Source: Sacculina carcini | Lineage: Eukaryota > Arthropoda > Thecostraca > Sacculinidae | Assembly: GCA_916048095.2 (NCBI GenBank) | Contig: OU696584.1 | Coordinates: 7,622,204 to 7,686,203 of the forward strand | Direction of reading: 5' to 3' | Length of the DNA stretch: 64,000 nucleotides | Part shown: in pieces, positions 1-15,679 of the stretch | Layout: the number at the start of each line of letters is the position of its first letter | Numbering within the stretch: the first letter of the stretch is position 1 | Notes under the pieces: model-generated | Told to the model about the DNA's origin: nothing | What the model saw: the letters and a program-made list of their open reading frames with translations, nothing else | Database searches by the model: none | Position numbers and translations under genes: made by a program

Positions 1-192
1 ACCACGCATTTTTCCCTCGATAAATTGTTTGTTTTATCGTTTTATATACACAAAAATGTTATTTTTGTAACTTGTATTATTATATAATTATGCACATGCC
101 AGTATTTCAATGTTTTCTTCATCTCATGTGATGTTTTCTGTCTTTGCTGTTTTGATTGTGCATGTTTCTATGTGTATGTGTGTGTGTGTCAG

Positions 193-3100
193 GTGTGCCT
201 GTGGACAATACATGGGAGCCGTGCCCTGAGGAGATTGATCTGCTACGCTATCACACAGACCGTCGCCACGTCAACTCCAACTCCACAATCGGTTCTGCCC
301 ACACACACACACACACACACACACTGACACATACATACGTAAATACACATACATACACACACACACTGACACACACATATATACACACCTAGATACACAC
401 ATACACAGGCATACACATACACAAACAGACACATACAAAAACAGACACAGACATACACACACAGATACACACACACACACAGATACACACACACACAGAT
501 ACACACACTGACACAAACAAACATACACACACTGACACAAACACACATACACACACTGACACAAACACACATACACACACTGACACAAACACACATACAC
601 ACACTGACACAAACACACATACATACATACGCACACACACTGACACACATACATACACATACACACACTGACACACACGCACACATACATACACACACTG
701 ACACAAACACACATACACACACTGACACAAACACACATACATACATACACACACACACACTGACACACATATATATACACACCTAGATACACACATACAC
801 AGATATACACATACACACACACACAGACACAGACATACATACACACATACACACCTAGATACACAGATACATACATACACACACACATATATACACACAT
901 ACACAGACATACATACACATACACAGACATACATACACATACACACAGACATATATACACACCTAGATACACACATACATACATACACACACATACACAT
1001 ACACACAGACACATACACATATATACATACATACATACACACACACACTTACACATACACATACACACAAACACATACATGTACACACATACACAGACAT
1101 ACACAGACACATACATACATACACACCTAGATACACACATACATACATACACACACATATATACACACATACACAAACATACATACACATACACACAGAC
1201 ATATATACACACATACATGCACACACACTGACACACACACACATACACGTATACATTGGGCGGTGTCCCTGGACCACTAACATTACACAAATCCTGGTCA
1301 TAATCATTTCGAGTTCAGTTGCTCATGTTTCGCCAAGCCCTCCGGCGTCTTTTTCCTTCAGCGCCTCCTCCACCCGGAAAAAAGTCCTGGCGCCGCCCCT
1401 GTGTGTACATATATCAGAGCTTCTTAACTGGGGGGGCGCCAGCCTGGTTCCTTAGGGGGTGCGAGGATGTATGTGTGTTTTTTTCAAAGAAATCATATGC
1501 TTAATATATGCATTATATTTTCTCTGAAAAACGTAGTTTTGTTTAGTCCTCTTCAAGGAGTTGTCTGGATGTATATTGAATGAAAAAAAGGTTTGCTATT
1601 ACTATATAGGTATATAGTTATATCTATCAAGAAATCAGAAGGCGCGAGAACGGAATTCTCATTTGAAAGCGGTGCCTGAACACTGAAAATGGTTGAGAAC
1701 CACTGACATATACGATGATTTATGATGATTTATGATGATGATGATGATGGCAGGTTTGCGAGGCATGATTAACCTGGGCAACACCTGTTTCATGTCGACC
1801 ATTCTGCAGACGCTCACTCACACGCCCGTGCTACGCGACTACTTTCTCAGCGATCAGCATGTGTGTCGGGCACTCGAGCCAGATCACTGTCTGGCCTGTC
1901 TGCTCAGCAACCTCTTCCAACAGGCACACACACACATACATACATACACAAAATGTAAACATAAACATGTATTTCTGACCCAAAAAAATGTAACTGAATG
2001 AACCTTTTTTTCGTTTTTTCAGCGTTACCACATGTGTTTTCGGTTGAACATTATTGCTTTAGCATTTATAATGTATGCAGAAATCAGAAATGTATTGCCA
2101 CTTTATACAACAAAGTATTGGCATGGATGAAATTATACATACAAATCACACACAATGTACACACAAATGAAAATGCATCATGAAAAACTTGGGCTCACAG
2201 CGGAATAAGACACACAAGAGTCACACAAAAACACGTATACTACGGAAAAACTATTATTATCGGCTATCTAATATGGGCTCAAGAATATATGTACACTACT
2301 ACTCAAATCACTGTTAATAACTATATATACATATAACATTTATTGTGTTCATCCAAGAGCTATGCTCGATGATTTCTAGCCGTATTTGTTGTAGTGTCCT
2401 TGTTACTTTTTGTGTGTTGTTGTGGCAATGCACTTCAAAATTAAAAATTATAATAACACACGTGTAATAATCTCGTGGACGGGCGTCGCGGCCCCGTTGT
2501 CATATTATAATAATTTATATTTATATTATAATTATATATTATATAATTAATAATTATAATATTATATATTATAATAATAACAGTGAAGCATCGATATATG
2601 ACGCGTCGATGAAGCGAGATAATCAGTTGGTCTCGATAGGGTTTTGGACCCCATATCGTTGAGGTTTCAATTTATAAAATCAAAAACAAATTATAAATAT
2701 ATATATACTATATCATTGGTGTAAATACTTTTATTTATTTGTCTTTATTTCACTACGAAACACGTACATTCTGTATTATCGCGTACTATGAGGGCCAAAA
2801 TAATACACAGTCAAATCAGTATAATCGGCGCAATCAGATACAACACGGTGAACTTTTTTTCACCCCAACTAGCGCCTTATATCGCGGTGTTTGACTGTAT
2901 TATCATTAATAATTTATTATCATATATTACAGGCAAATCTAGTAGCATGGGAAGAGTGCAAGTGCACTGTTACTACCCTATGTGGTGACCCCCCATGTAC
3001 CCTGGAAGCGCCCAAAAAAATTTACAAGAGTTTGTATTGTGTCAATTTAGCGCCTACGGCTGAAGGTACTTGCTTTTATAAAGTTGCCAGATTTGCTTGA

Positions 3101-6100
3101 TTGGCTTGGTTGTAAGTTTGCATTGCCAACGCCCAATAGATTTACTTTTTCACTTGAGAATCGTCTTGAGAGTTATTGGTGTTATACAGTTTTGCGTTTA
3201 TTCTCTCGGTTCTGACCGGTGCGCGAAAAAATACTTCATAAAGACGGCTGCGACTGCGTTTGATAAGTGCGTTTCATACGCGGCACTTGACATCTGTTAA
3301 GTCTACTTGTATTTTGCTTGCGCATTCTGCTGAATTCGATTGTATGACTTAACATGTATCTGATTTTAGAACAATTTGAGCACCGAGCGAAACTCAAACG
3401 AAATCGCGGATTCAATTGGCAACACACCAGCTTATCTGATCATGTGGCATTGTTGCGTTGTGTTCAGTGGCGTTGCTATGGCTATGGGTATATGTTCAGT
3501 GGCGTTGCTATGGGTGGTGGGTGGGTGGAGCACTCTGTTTTTGGGGGGCACAAAATGCGCCTGGCTCAAATCTACTAGAACACACACACACACACAAAGT
3601 TCATTCACACGACGTTTTTTGTAGACTGTTTAATTTTTGAAGTTACCAAAAATGTTCGCATGGGATTAATCCCTCGCTTAATTGTTGTAATTATAATGGG
3701 TGGGCGTTTTTGAGCGCTCAACGTTGTGTTGTACGTCAACTGTGTGTGTGTGTGTGTGTGTGTGTGTTAACTGTGTGTCTGTCTGTGTGTGTGTGTGTGT
3801 TAACTGTGTGTGTGTGTGTGTGTGTGTTAACTGTGTGTGTCTGTGTGTGTGTGTGTGTGTTAACTGTGTGTGTGTGTATGTTAACTGTGTGTGTCTGTGT
3901 GTGTGTTAACTGTGTGTGTGTGTGTGTGCGTGTGTGTGTTAACTGTGTGTCTGTGTGTGTTAACTGTGTGTGTGTGTGTGTGTTAACTGTGTGTGTGTGT
4001 GCGTGTGTGTTAACTGTGTGTGTGTGCGTGTGTATGTTAACTGTGTCTGTGTGTGTGTGTGTGTGTCAGTTGTACGGAGGCGAGAGAACGGCGTTGGCGC
4101 CCACCAGACTGCTTCATATGATCTGGACCAGTGCCAAACATCTGGCCGGATACGAACAACAGGTTGGCCCGCTATCGACACATGTAGCAACTATACATCT
4201 CTTCTGTCGCTATTATGACTTTTCAATGCTTGGCTTCAAACCACATAGGTTAAAGGTTAAATGTCTCAAGTGACAGTTACTACACGGGAAGAAGCCGAAG
4301 CTTATGAACACACACAGGTGTGCCCCGTGCAGCTCGCTGTCACCGCAGAACCGACCTTCTCCACGCTATGACGCCACAAGGACGGAAGACGTATTAGAGA
4401 GGACCACCTCCCCAGAATGCATGACACAACACATGACTGATATCTGGTATCATCATTTACTGCTGGGTGGACAGGGGCTGTCGGATCATGTAATTCGCCC
4501 AATGAAATTCCCCTCTGCCGGGTTTCGAACCACGGATCTCCCGCTTGTGAGGCGGGTGTGCTACCACTACACCACGGAGTCCGTCAGCGTGTCTTGTTTG
4601 AGAGTTATAATCATGATGTTAGTGGTGATGTGGATACGTGAATTATGTTCAATTTCATCCCGCCCATTCGCTTGCGTCTTGTTATGTTCTCAGTCTGTAT
4701 TTTTTCTAGTCTTTTTTTGCAAGTCTGAAGTATTTTATTTTCAATTTTCATCGCTGTTTTCGTATGAATCCAATTTGTTTTTGTCTTTCAAATTGCAAAC
4801 CCCAACTGCGTTTAGGCTGTTTGTTAGCAGTTCATCCGGGCATTTTTCCTCAGTGTATCACACCACGGACTCCAACAAAGCCATTCTTGTTGTTATATTC
4901 GATTGGTCATCGAATGTCGGTATTGTAAATCTTACCATTGATGCCTGGCTTGTGCGGCGGCTTGCTTGTGCAGGACGCGCACGAGTTTTTGATGGCCATT
5001 CTCAACCTGCTGCACCAGCAAATGAAGACAATCTCGAGCGGCAACGACGAGAAGAGTGCGTCAGTTACGTCGCCGACGGCCGGCGGCGGTGGCGGTGGTG
5101 CGGGCCACGTGGGCTCTCCTCACACGTGTCGCTGCATCATCGACGCCATTTTCACCGGCGGCCTGCAAAGCGACGTCGTCTGTCTCCAGTGCAAGTGTGT
5201 GCTTGTATGTGTGCTTGTGTGTGTATATATAGGTATGTTTGTGTGTGTATATATAGGTATGTTTGTGTGTGTATATATAGGTATGTTTGTGTGTGTGTGT
5301 ATATAGGTATGTTTGTGTGTGTGTGTGTGTGTATATAGGTATGTGTGTGTGTGTGTGTGTATAGGTATGTTTGTATGGGTGTGTATATAGGTACGTTTGT
5401 GTGGGTATGTGTGCTTGTGTGTGTGCATGATTGTATGTGTGTGATTGTATGTTTGTGTAAGTGTGTGATTGTGTGTGTGTGTGTATATAGGTGTGATTGT
5501 GTGTGTGTGTGTGTATATAGGTATGTGTGTGAGTGAGTGTGTGGGCTTGTGTCTGTGTATGTTTGTGTGCGTATATGTGTTAACTTTTTATCCTGTACAG
5601 TAATGTATGTGTGCGTGCGTGTCTATATATATAGTGTGTGTACACATGTGTATATACATATTTAGTGTGTGTGTGTGTGTATATACATCGTGTGTGTATG
5701 TTTGTGTGTGTAACAGCAACGTATCGACCACAATCGACCCTTTCTGGGACATCTCGCTCGACCTGGCGCCCATCCAAACGACGGTCTCAGCTGCGCCGCC
5801 GGTCGGCGGCACCACGACGCATCCCTCACTGTCGGCGTCCGGCACCGTGTCGCCGGCGCACCAACACAACCACCAGCACCAGCACGAGCAACACCCGCCC
5901 TGCACGCTCGATGATTGCCTCGAGCGATTCACCAGGCCCGAACACCTCGGTACTCTCCCTTTCTCTTTCAATCTGCCGCTCACTCACACGCTCTGTCTCT
6001 GTTCTATGCGCGGTAGCTTATGTCACGGAGCTGGCAGGTTTTCGACTGGCTGCACTTTTTGACAGACAGCACTTCAATAGTTTAGTCACTTTGTTTCTCG

Positions 6101-8398
6101 TCATTTGTAAGGCTGATGTTGGACTTGGTGTTGTAGTGGTTAGCACACCCACCTCACAAGCGGGAGGTATGTGGTTCGAAACCCTGCAGAGGGGAATTTC
6201 ATTGAGCGAATTCTATAATCCAACAGTCCCTGTCCACCCAGCAGTAAATGATGTTACCATATATCAGTCATGTGTTGTGTCATGCATTCTGGGGAGGTGG
6301 TCCTCTCTCATTCGTCTTACGTCCTTGTGGTGTCATAGCGTGGAGAGGGTCGGTTCTGCGGTGACAGCGAGCTGCACGGGACACACCTGTGTGTGTTCAT
6401 AAGCTACGGCTTCTTCCCGTGTAGCAGCTGTCACTTAACCTTTAACTGAGCCTATCATTTTTCGTCGCGTATACACTGATTATCACCGATGTTGCCCAGT
6501 TATAGTTCTGTGTTTGAACGAATCGCACTGTGAGCAACACTGACGCAATGTAATGCTACTGTATGATGATGCGTTTGAAAGCCAGCGTGTTGCTTTTTTG
6601 AAGTCTTCACATTAACTCAGACTGGCTGCAGCCATTTTCTCGTGCCAATGTTTGCCAAGTACCACCACTATCTCCACTGTGTGTGTATGTCGCGTGTGGC
6701 AGGAAGTTCGGCCAAGATCAAGTGTAACAAGTGCGACAGCTACCAGGAATCCACCAAGCAGCTGACCATGAAGAAACTGCCAATCGTCGCTTGTTTTCAT
6801 CTCAAGGTGCGCCACAATTCCTCATACCTGTCCTTGCAGCCAATTATCCTGTTTAACTGTCAATATACCCCAAACATACACTCCGATGCACTCACTCACA
6901 CACACACACTGACAGACACACACTCACTCTCTCTCTTTCTCTGGTTACACTCTGACATCACACATGTGCTGAAACACACACACACGCAGACACATATAGT
7001 CTTTCACGTCATACTTACATGTACGTACCTCTCATAGTTTATCTTGTGATTTGTGATTGATTGTCCTCGCTTGCAGAGGTTTGAGCACACGACACGGCTT
7101 CGCAAGAAAATCTCCACTGTGGTGCGATTTCCCGAGCAGCTCGACATGACCCACTATCTGTCTCGCTGCCGAAACAACGACAAAAACGCCAGCACCATTG
7201 ATGTGTCGTACAGCAATATGTGAGTGCCCAAATACACCGACACAATAAACGAGAAAATATACCGACGAATTAAAATATAATACACTATAGACATAAAGAC
7301 AGACATACACACACACTGTTATATGTTCTACGTGTTTGTGTGAAGTTACATACACATACACATCCGTGTGTGTGTGTGCATATTTTTGTCAACAAAAGCA
7401 ATTTCTCATTTAACATAAATATAAAAGTTATTGAAAATGTCTTTTACTCCAAAGGCATATATAGCTTTCATCTGCATGTTTAATATTTCTAATAAAAAGA
7501 CAAGTGCAAAGTAGAAGATATTTTTCAATAACAAAAATAAAAACAGACCAGTAAGCAAGCAATATTAAACAGTTTTTATCGCTTTTATATATATTTTTAG
7601 ATATTTTTGTATATTTTAGATATTATACTTTCTTTTTTTATATTTTTAGATAGATATATATTATTATATATGTCGATAGATAGATAATTTAGTTATTTGT
7701 ATAGTCAAACTTTGCTTAATACCAAACTGTATGCATGTGTGTGTGTGTGTGTGTCAGTTACTCGTTGTACGCCGTGGTGAACCACGCGGGCACGCTGGAA
7801 TCCGGTCATTACACCGTTTATATTCGGCAACATCGTGACCGATGGTTCCGCTGTGACGATCACTCCATCACACCCGCCACGCTGCGAGATGTCCTCCACA
7901 GCGAGGGGTTTGTATTACCTTTATAATGGCGCACCAAATTCATATTTGTATTCATAATTCATATTTTATTCATGATTCATATTTTATTCATAATTTATAT
8001 TTGTATTCATAATTCATATTTTATTCATAATTCATATTTGTATTCATAATTCATATTTGTATTCATAATTCATATTTGTATTCATAATTCTTTTTTTTCA
8101 TAATTCATATTTGTATTCATAATTCATATTCATTCACCAAGCGCATATTTGTCCAGTGTTCAATTCAACAGAATCATAATGTGTGATTAAACAAAAACTG
8201 GAAAGGCAATTGAAGCTGAATATCATTTGTTGCCTGGGTTCAATAATATTGATAATACAATGCAATACATACACGTACACATATACTCATATTCACGCGT
8301 ACTTATTTACTCATAAACGCTGATAAATATATCATGCATACAATCACACTCCCACACTCATACACACCAAATACACACACACACACACACACCAGTTC

Positions 8399-8433
<35 letters not shown>

Positions 8434-9576
8434 GCACGCGTTCTTAACCGGGGATGCGGGACTAGTTCCAAAAGAATCGTGTGAAAATTAGAGAACATAT
8501 ATGTTTACTGCCTTACACTTCCTCTGCTTTAAAATTTCCCCTCAAAACAACTTTTTTCTCACAAGAACTTCAACTTGCATGAGTAAATATTGAATTAAAA
8601 AACATAATATTATTCTTAAATTTTGATTATCAATAATCCAGGGGGTGCGAGAACTGACTTGTGATTTGAAAGCGTTACGAACACTGAACTGGTCTAGCGC
8701 ATCGAGCGTACGGGGCTGAAACATGTATATTAAATCAAATAGAATAAAAGCATTTGAGTAAAACGGACTCAAACAAATACGGAAAAGCGAAGGTTACAAC
8801 CTCACTTACAACAACCAACTCGCAGCAGCAGTCACCAACACAGCACATCCACTACATCACCTCACAACACAAGACAACACAGACAGAAACATAAAAACAA
8901 CACCAAGCACACTTTACCACAGACAAATTTTCACATCACTTCCACCAGCTCCCCCACTCACATCAATCAAGAAACTCATACACACAGAGATCGCACGGAA
9001 AGCCATACACTCACTACAACACAATACACTCCTACAAAGACACCCACCGCACATACACAAATCAGAAAACACACTCACAAGGGAATACAAGGTGCATCTG
9101 GCCAGGTTGAGATGCGGTCATCATCCTGCCCTTCTGTCATATCAGAAAAGGTTGAATGACTCAATCGATGACACCTGTCCAGATTGCAATTCAGCACCAC
9201 ACACCATCACACACATCATGCAACACTGCACAGCACACACACAACTCAGACGCCAACACAAAATATATTCAGTCAGGGACCTGTGGAACAACCCGGTCGG
9301 TGCCGTGTCTTTCCTCAGCAGCTCGAGGTTGCTCGGCCAGACAACCTGAGGAACAACAACAACAACAACCTCACTTTCTACACGTGTTTGTCTGTGTGTG
9401 TGTGCGTGTGTGTGTGTGTCAGAATTGACACACTGTCGTTTGCGATCAACCGCTCTGTCTACTGTTCAGGCTCTGTTCACTGTTCTGTTCTCCGTTCTGC
9501 CTCGATTTATCCACGTGTGTGTGTGTGTTTCAGCTACCTGTTATTCTACCATAAGCACCGCATGGAGTGTTGCTAG
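193..9576 (+). CDS. USP22: USP22/nonstop-type ubiquitin hydrolase (SAGA deubiquitinase), 3' nine exons
   Basis: This is the catalytic subunit of the SAGA deubiquitinase module, which removes ubiquitin from histone H2B in the nucleus. Exons: 193-291, 1754-1923, 4070-4162, 4974-5194, 5717-5949, 6703-6806, 7077-7219, 7758-7907, 9534-9576 (stop TAG). All phases join. The USP Cys box is seen ([14 protein letters not shown], catalytic Cys), as are the QDAHEF box, [53 protein letters not shown] and the His box GTLESGHYT with a following CDD. The reading ends in YLLFYHK like vertebrate USP22. Two CxxC zinc pairs of the USP fold remain (CLQC, CNKC). Exon 4974-5194 has a Gly run and exon 5717-5949 a His/Gln-rich insert, both in loops. 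The N-terminal ZnF-UBP part must lie before base 1. The second intron starts GC rather than GT. USP51/USP27X are the only near relatives. Confidence 0.95.
299..1255. repeat. (CA)n-derived low-complexity block with higher-order repeats
   Basis: About 950 bases of CA/TA dinucleotides begin eight bases after the exon end at 291. Higher-order units recur, for example ACTGACACAAACACACATAC near 515-760 and ACACACCTAGATACACACA near 380, 780, 855, 960 and 1125. Long open frames here (Cys-Val or His-Thr rich) are only translations of the repeat. On the USP22 sense strand it is CA-rich straight after the donor. Confidence 0.9.
1415..1705. mobile_element. hAT-like MITE
   Basis: The element begins CAGAGCTTCTTAACTGGGG and ends GGTTGAGAACCACTG, which are imperfect terminal inverted repeats of the hAT type. 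Flanking octamers ACATATAT (1407-1414) and ACATATAC (1706-1713) form an 8-base target duplication with one mismatch. It has no coding capacity. Related sequence occurs at 8430-8700, 18074-19882 and 51115-51190. Confidence 0.7.
1922..1925 (+). other. Non-canonical GC donor of USP22 intron 2
   Basis: The coding frame runs ..LFQQ (CAACAG) to 1923 and continues at 4070 as [10 protein letters not shown], matching the family. The intron therefore starts CAG|GCACACACA, a GC-AG intron followed at once by (CA)n, with about 330 bases of (TG)n before its acceptor at 4069. Confidence 0.75.
2581..2897 (-). mobile_element. Tc1/pogo-like MITE, copy 1
   Basis: It reads, on the minus strand, CAGTCAAACACCGCGATATA at one end and CGATGCTTCACTG at the other. 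It matches the element at 51887-52092 in inverted orientation, including GAAGCGAGATAATCAG and TTGGACCCC. An AT-rich stretch of palindromic TAATATT runs precedes it (2500-2580). It lies in a USP22 intron and codes for nothing. Confidence 0.6.
2928..3030 (+). repeat. Short interspersed repeat family A, copy 1
   Basis: About 90 bases: TTACAGGCAAATCTAGTAGC, then a palindromic GAGTGCAAGTGCACT, then a GGTGACC-like block and CATGTACC. Other copies are at 14828-14915 (-), 21180-21270 (-) and 55365-55447 (+). Three copies abut a TAATTAATAAT run. No coding frame and no clear terminal repeats; the class is unknown. Confidence 0.55.
3740..4069. repeat. (TG)n block with regular GTTAACTG interruptions, before a USP22 acceptor
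   Basis: TG tracts of 8-30 bases are separated by TGTTAACTGTGTG about a dozen times, giving an array of variable period. The array runs into the acceptor CAG at 4067-4069. It faces the (CA)n that begins this same intron. Confidence 0.9.
4248..4583 (-). mobile_element. tRNA-Val-derived SINE, copy 1 (full length)
   Basis: Read on the minus strand, the head is GACTCCGTGGTGTAGTGGTA followed by GCACACCCGCCTCACAAGCG and a B box GGTTCGAAACC. The anticodon loop CTCACAA gives CAC (Val). The body contains TGCATTCTGGGGAGGTGGTC and GCTTCGGCTTCTTCCCGTGT and ends in TTAACCTTTAACC. The A and B boxes of an RNA polymerase III promoter are therefore present. It lies antisense in a USP22 intron. Copies 2 and 3 are at 6111 and 9803. 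Confidence 0.8.
6111..6448 (+). mobile_element. tRNA-Val-derived SINE, copy 2
   Basis: Same head (TTGGTGTTGTAGTGGTTAGC, B box GGTTCGAAACC), body and TTAACCTTTAAC end as copy 1, in the sense orientation of a USP22 intron. It differs from copy 1 at scattered sites, so the two insertions are not very recent. Confidence 0.8.
7938..8135. repeat. Tandem repeat, unit about 19-20 bases (TCATAATTCATATTTGTAT)
   Basis: About ten imperfect units of TTCATAATTCATATTTGTA follow the USP22 exon that ends at 7907. It is AT-rich, without coding frame. Confidence 0.8.
8430..8700. mobile_element. Diverged hAT-like MITE
   Basis: GCGTTCTTAACCGGGGATGC at the left and CAGGGGGTGCGAGAACTGAC with GCGTTACGAACACTGAAC at the right match the internal layout of the hAT MITEs at 1415 and 18074. 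The terminal repeats are eroded and I cannot place the ends exactly. Confidence 0.45.
8790..9372 (+). pseudogene. 5'-truncated non-LTR retrotransposon (LINE) 3' end
   Basis: The frame at 9092-9349 reads [20 protein letters not shown] and then [18 protein letters not shown], the RNase-H-distal zinc-knuckle tail (CPxC...H...C) typical of Jockey/CR1-type ORF2 C-termini, ending LLGQTT and a stop. An (AAC)n tail follows at 9350-9370, as expected for a LINE 3' end. The upstream part (8790-9090) is CA-rich and looks like decayed coding sequence. It lies in the last USP22 intron, in sense orientation. Confidence 0.6.
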
Positions 9577-9802
9577 TGCGCCTGTGGCGGCTCCGTGTTC
9601 TGCCTGCCACCGCTGATGTGATGGTCGTATTTATTGATTTGTCGGTGATATTATGAAAACGCTGCCGATTGGCAACCGCGTACGATTTATGGTGTGCTCT
9701 GAATGTGTGTGTGTGTGTGCGTGTGTGATCAAAATATATTTCAGTGCAACTTTTTAGCAAGCAGTTGGTGTCATATTCTCGCCCTGGTCATAGCCCGTTG
9801 CT

Positions 9803-9990
9803 AGGTTAAAGGTTGAAGGTCTAAAGTGACAGCTGCTACACGGGAAGAAGCCGAAGCTTATGAACACACAGGTGTGTCCCGAGCAGCTCGCTGCCACCGC
9901 AGAACCAACCCTCTCCACGCTATGACGCCACAAGGACGGAGGACGTATTAGAGAGGGCCACCTCCCCAGAATGCATGACACAACTCATGA
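9803..9990 (-). mobile_element. tRNA-Val-derived SINE, copy 3 (5'-truncated)
   Basis: Only the 3' half is present, from the AGGTTAAAGGTT end to CATGACACAACTCATGA; the tRNA head is missing, as in 5'-truncated retroposition. It lies just downstream of the USP22 stop, in the 3' UTR or spacer, and can contribute antisense SINE sequence to the transcript. Confidence 0.75.
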
Positions 9991-10080
9991 CAAACGGCGC
10001 GAAAAACGACAAAATGAGCGAACTTATAGGCGGAAAAGGTTGCCAGCTTGTAGTTCAATTATTTGCCACCAGATGTCACT

Positions 10081-10086
10081 AATAAA
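10081..10086 (+). terminator. Possible USP22 polyadenylation signal (AATAAA)
   Basis: AATAAA lies 505 bases after the USP22 stop and is the first one I see on the plus strand there. It would place SINE copy 3 in the 3' UTR. Weak evidence by itself. Confidence 0.35.
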
Positions 10087-10754
10087 ACACCCTAAAAGAC
10101 AAGTCAACCATATATATATATATAGCATAATCATACACACAACGCAAAACTGGAACATGGCAGTGAGAAGAAAACTGAAAGAACAAAAAAACTTCTAGTA
10201 AATATATCAGGCGAGACGGGTACGGTATGATGGTTCAGAGCGAAGCGTAAGGAGTAAGAGAGGGAGAGTCATGATCAAGATTGATCAGAGATGATTGTGC
10301 AGAGAAGAGCAAAATGGGAGGGAAGAGAGTTGTACAAAAGTGAAGAATAGAAAGGGAAGGGTTTAATAGATCAGGTAGATTCATTGAGGTATCAGGTACT
10401 CGAGGAGGGCTGGTGTATGCGCAAATATGAATAATTAATTCATCCTCGCAACAGACCCATAAACCATGGATAAAGTATGCAACACCGTTGACAAAGATTT
10501 TTACATAAGTGTAGTCAATATCTCCAACGCAAAGCTGCCAGCTGCGATTTTCATTCCGACAAAAATGGCGCATATTACTTAAGGCCCTGCCCGTTGCTTT
10601 CGCGGATACCTAGTTTACTGATTACTAGATCTACTGTTACCTAGATTACTGTAATTAGGCTTGTTTTGACTTAGTGTGGAAATTAGAACATTTTTATTTT
10701 CCAATAATTAAATAATATATCAGGTGGTCTCTGCGGTTGTAGCATAGACTAGGC
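10087..10754. other. Spacer between USP22 and Rac
   Basis: No gene recognised. A purine-rich stretch at 10225-10390 and an AT-rich stretch at 10660-10730 are seen. The Rac 5' UTR must lie here; TATATCAG|GTGGTCTC near 10720 could be the acceptor of a non-coding first exon. Confidence 0.4.
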
Positions 10755-14050
<3,296 letters not shown>

Positions 14051-14056
14051 TGAGCC

Positions 14057-14099
<43 letters not shown>

Positions 14100-14827
14100 T
14101 GAGCATGACTCACTGCCGCGAGCAAGTGAGCAACTGAGCTTTGATGTAGTGAGCATGGTGTGAGCAAGTAGGGCCGAACTCGGTTTTGTTTTTGTTTTGT
14201 TTTTTTGTTGCCGATGAAACTGACCGCCACAGATGTCACGTGACTATTTGGCCGGTAAACAGTCCTTGTCACGTGACCTGTGGCGTGTTGACATTTTTGG
14301 TGTCAGTTTGTGTTTGGCTAGCATTTGCTCTCTGCTTTTCATTTGTGCTCCACTGTCAACGTGTGTGTGTGTGTGTGTGGCACTGGGTGTTAATTTTTGT
14401 TTGCGTTCTGTTTTTTAGCGATATTTATTTAGTATTTTTTGTGATTTTTTGTTGTATTTTCTTGTCACCATTTTTTCACCGACACACACATACACACACA
14501 CATTGTGTGCATGTTTCGTGAAGGCTGACAGGTCACGTGTAAGTGTGACATTGTCAAGGTCACACGCACAGCCATCAAGCAAGCTGTGTGTGTGTGTGTG
14601 TGTGTGTGTTTGTTTGATGCCGCTATTTCGGCTTATATTATTTTTACTGGCAGTGTTATGGCTTGTGTCTTTTTGCTTCCAGTAAATTTCGCTTCAATTA
14701 GCATAAAGTAACGGGTTTATTCATCGTTTAATCCTTTTTTGCTTCTTTTTGCATACTAGTTTTAATCTTCGTGACTAAAAACCGTTTCTTTTTTAACTCT
14801 CTTTCTCTTTACATTTTTCAGCTCTTA

Positions 14828-14915
14828 CAGAATTTCCATGAGGCCACCGCACAGAGTGGTAATAGTGCACTTGCACTCTTCCCCCATGCTACTGGGTTGG
14901 CCTGTAATTAATAAT
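14828..14915 (-). repeat. Short interspersed repeat family A, copy 2
   Basis: On the minus strand: TTACAGGCCAACCCAGTAGC, GAGTGCAAGTGCACTATTAC, GCGGTGGCCTCATGG. It abuts TAATTAATAATAATAAT on the plus strand, like copies 1 and 3. It lies between the two alternative Rac terminal exons. Confidence 0.55.
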
Positions 14916-15679
14916 AATAATAATGTTGTGTTAAAATTTACAACCACAAAACTGCGCAGTAGTTTACTCGGCGCATCTCGTGCACAATTGCACCATTATT
15001 TTAATTTGTATTCTCTGTTGTGTTGGATTATTTGTTTTGTTTTGCTTTTTCGCCGCGGTGTCCTCGTATTTGTTGCACGCGCACCCAGCAATTTTTTGTT
15101 TTTTGTACGCTTGGCTGACTCATTCGGATATTTTTGCTCGCCTCTATCCACGTTTGGTTTTCCCGTATTTCTGTCTTTGTGTGTGTGTGTGTTTTTGTAC
15201 GTTGAACGCTGTGTGTTTTCGGTAGTGTGCTGTGTATTCATGAAATTTTCCACCATATCGTGCAAGGCTAGAGTTTTGTTTGCACGCAATCTCTATGACT
15301 CATCAAATTGTGTATGTGTTATCTGAAACAGCCATGTTGCGGCAGGTAGCATTGTGTCTGTTAACTTTCAATACCTCATATATGCTTTATGTATATGTAT
15401 TGCAATTTCGCATTTTGCAATGCTTCCGCCTACTAGACTCGAAATATCTTGCCAGTTTCTGGTCGCTTTGACCAGAAACTTCAAAAGCTTCCCTATATTT
15501 TCTAATGTTTCGGAGTTTACCGACTACATCTTCAAACTCGACTCATAAAAACACAGCACACACACAAGAAAACATACAAAAACATGAACAATTGTACGAA
15601 ATGTTTGCGGGGTTGGGGGATTTTTGGGAAGAAATTCCCATTCTTGAACGTGTACAGTATATTTTTGTTTGTGCGCCAG

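Noticed and set aside
243-1307. Long minus-strand open frames rich in Cys-Val-Tyr
   Set aside because: They are translations of a CA/TG microsatellite block in several frames at once.
3700-4273. Open frames rich in CVCVCV or HTHTHT around a USP22 acceptor
   Set aside because: Microsatellite translation; the only coding part is exon 4070-4162.
4510-4583. A functional tRNA-Val gene
   Set aside because: The acceptor stem does not close and the sequence continues into the SINE body also found at 6111.
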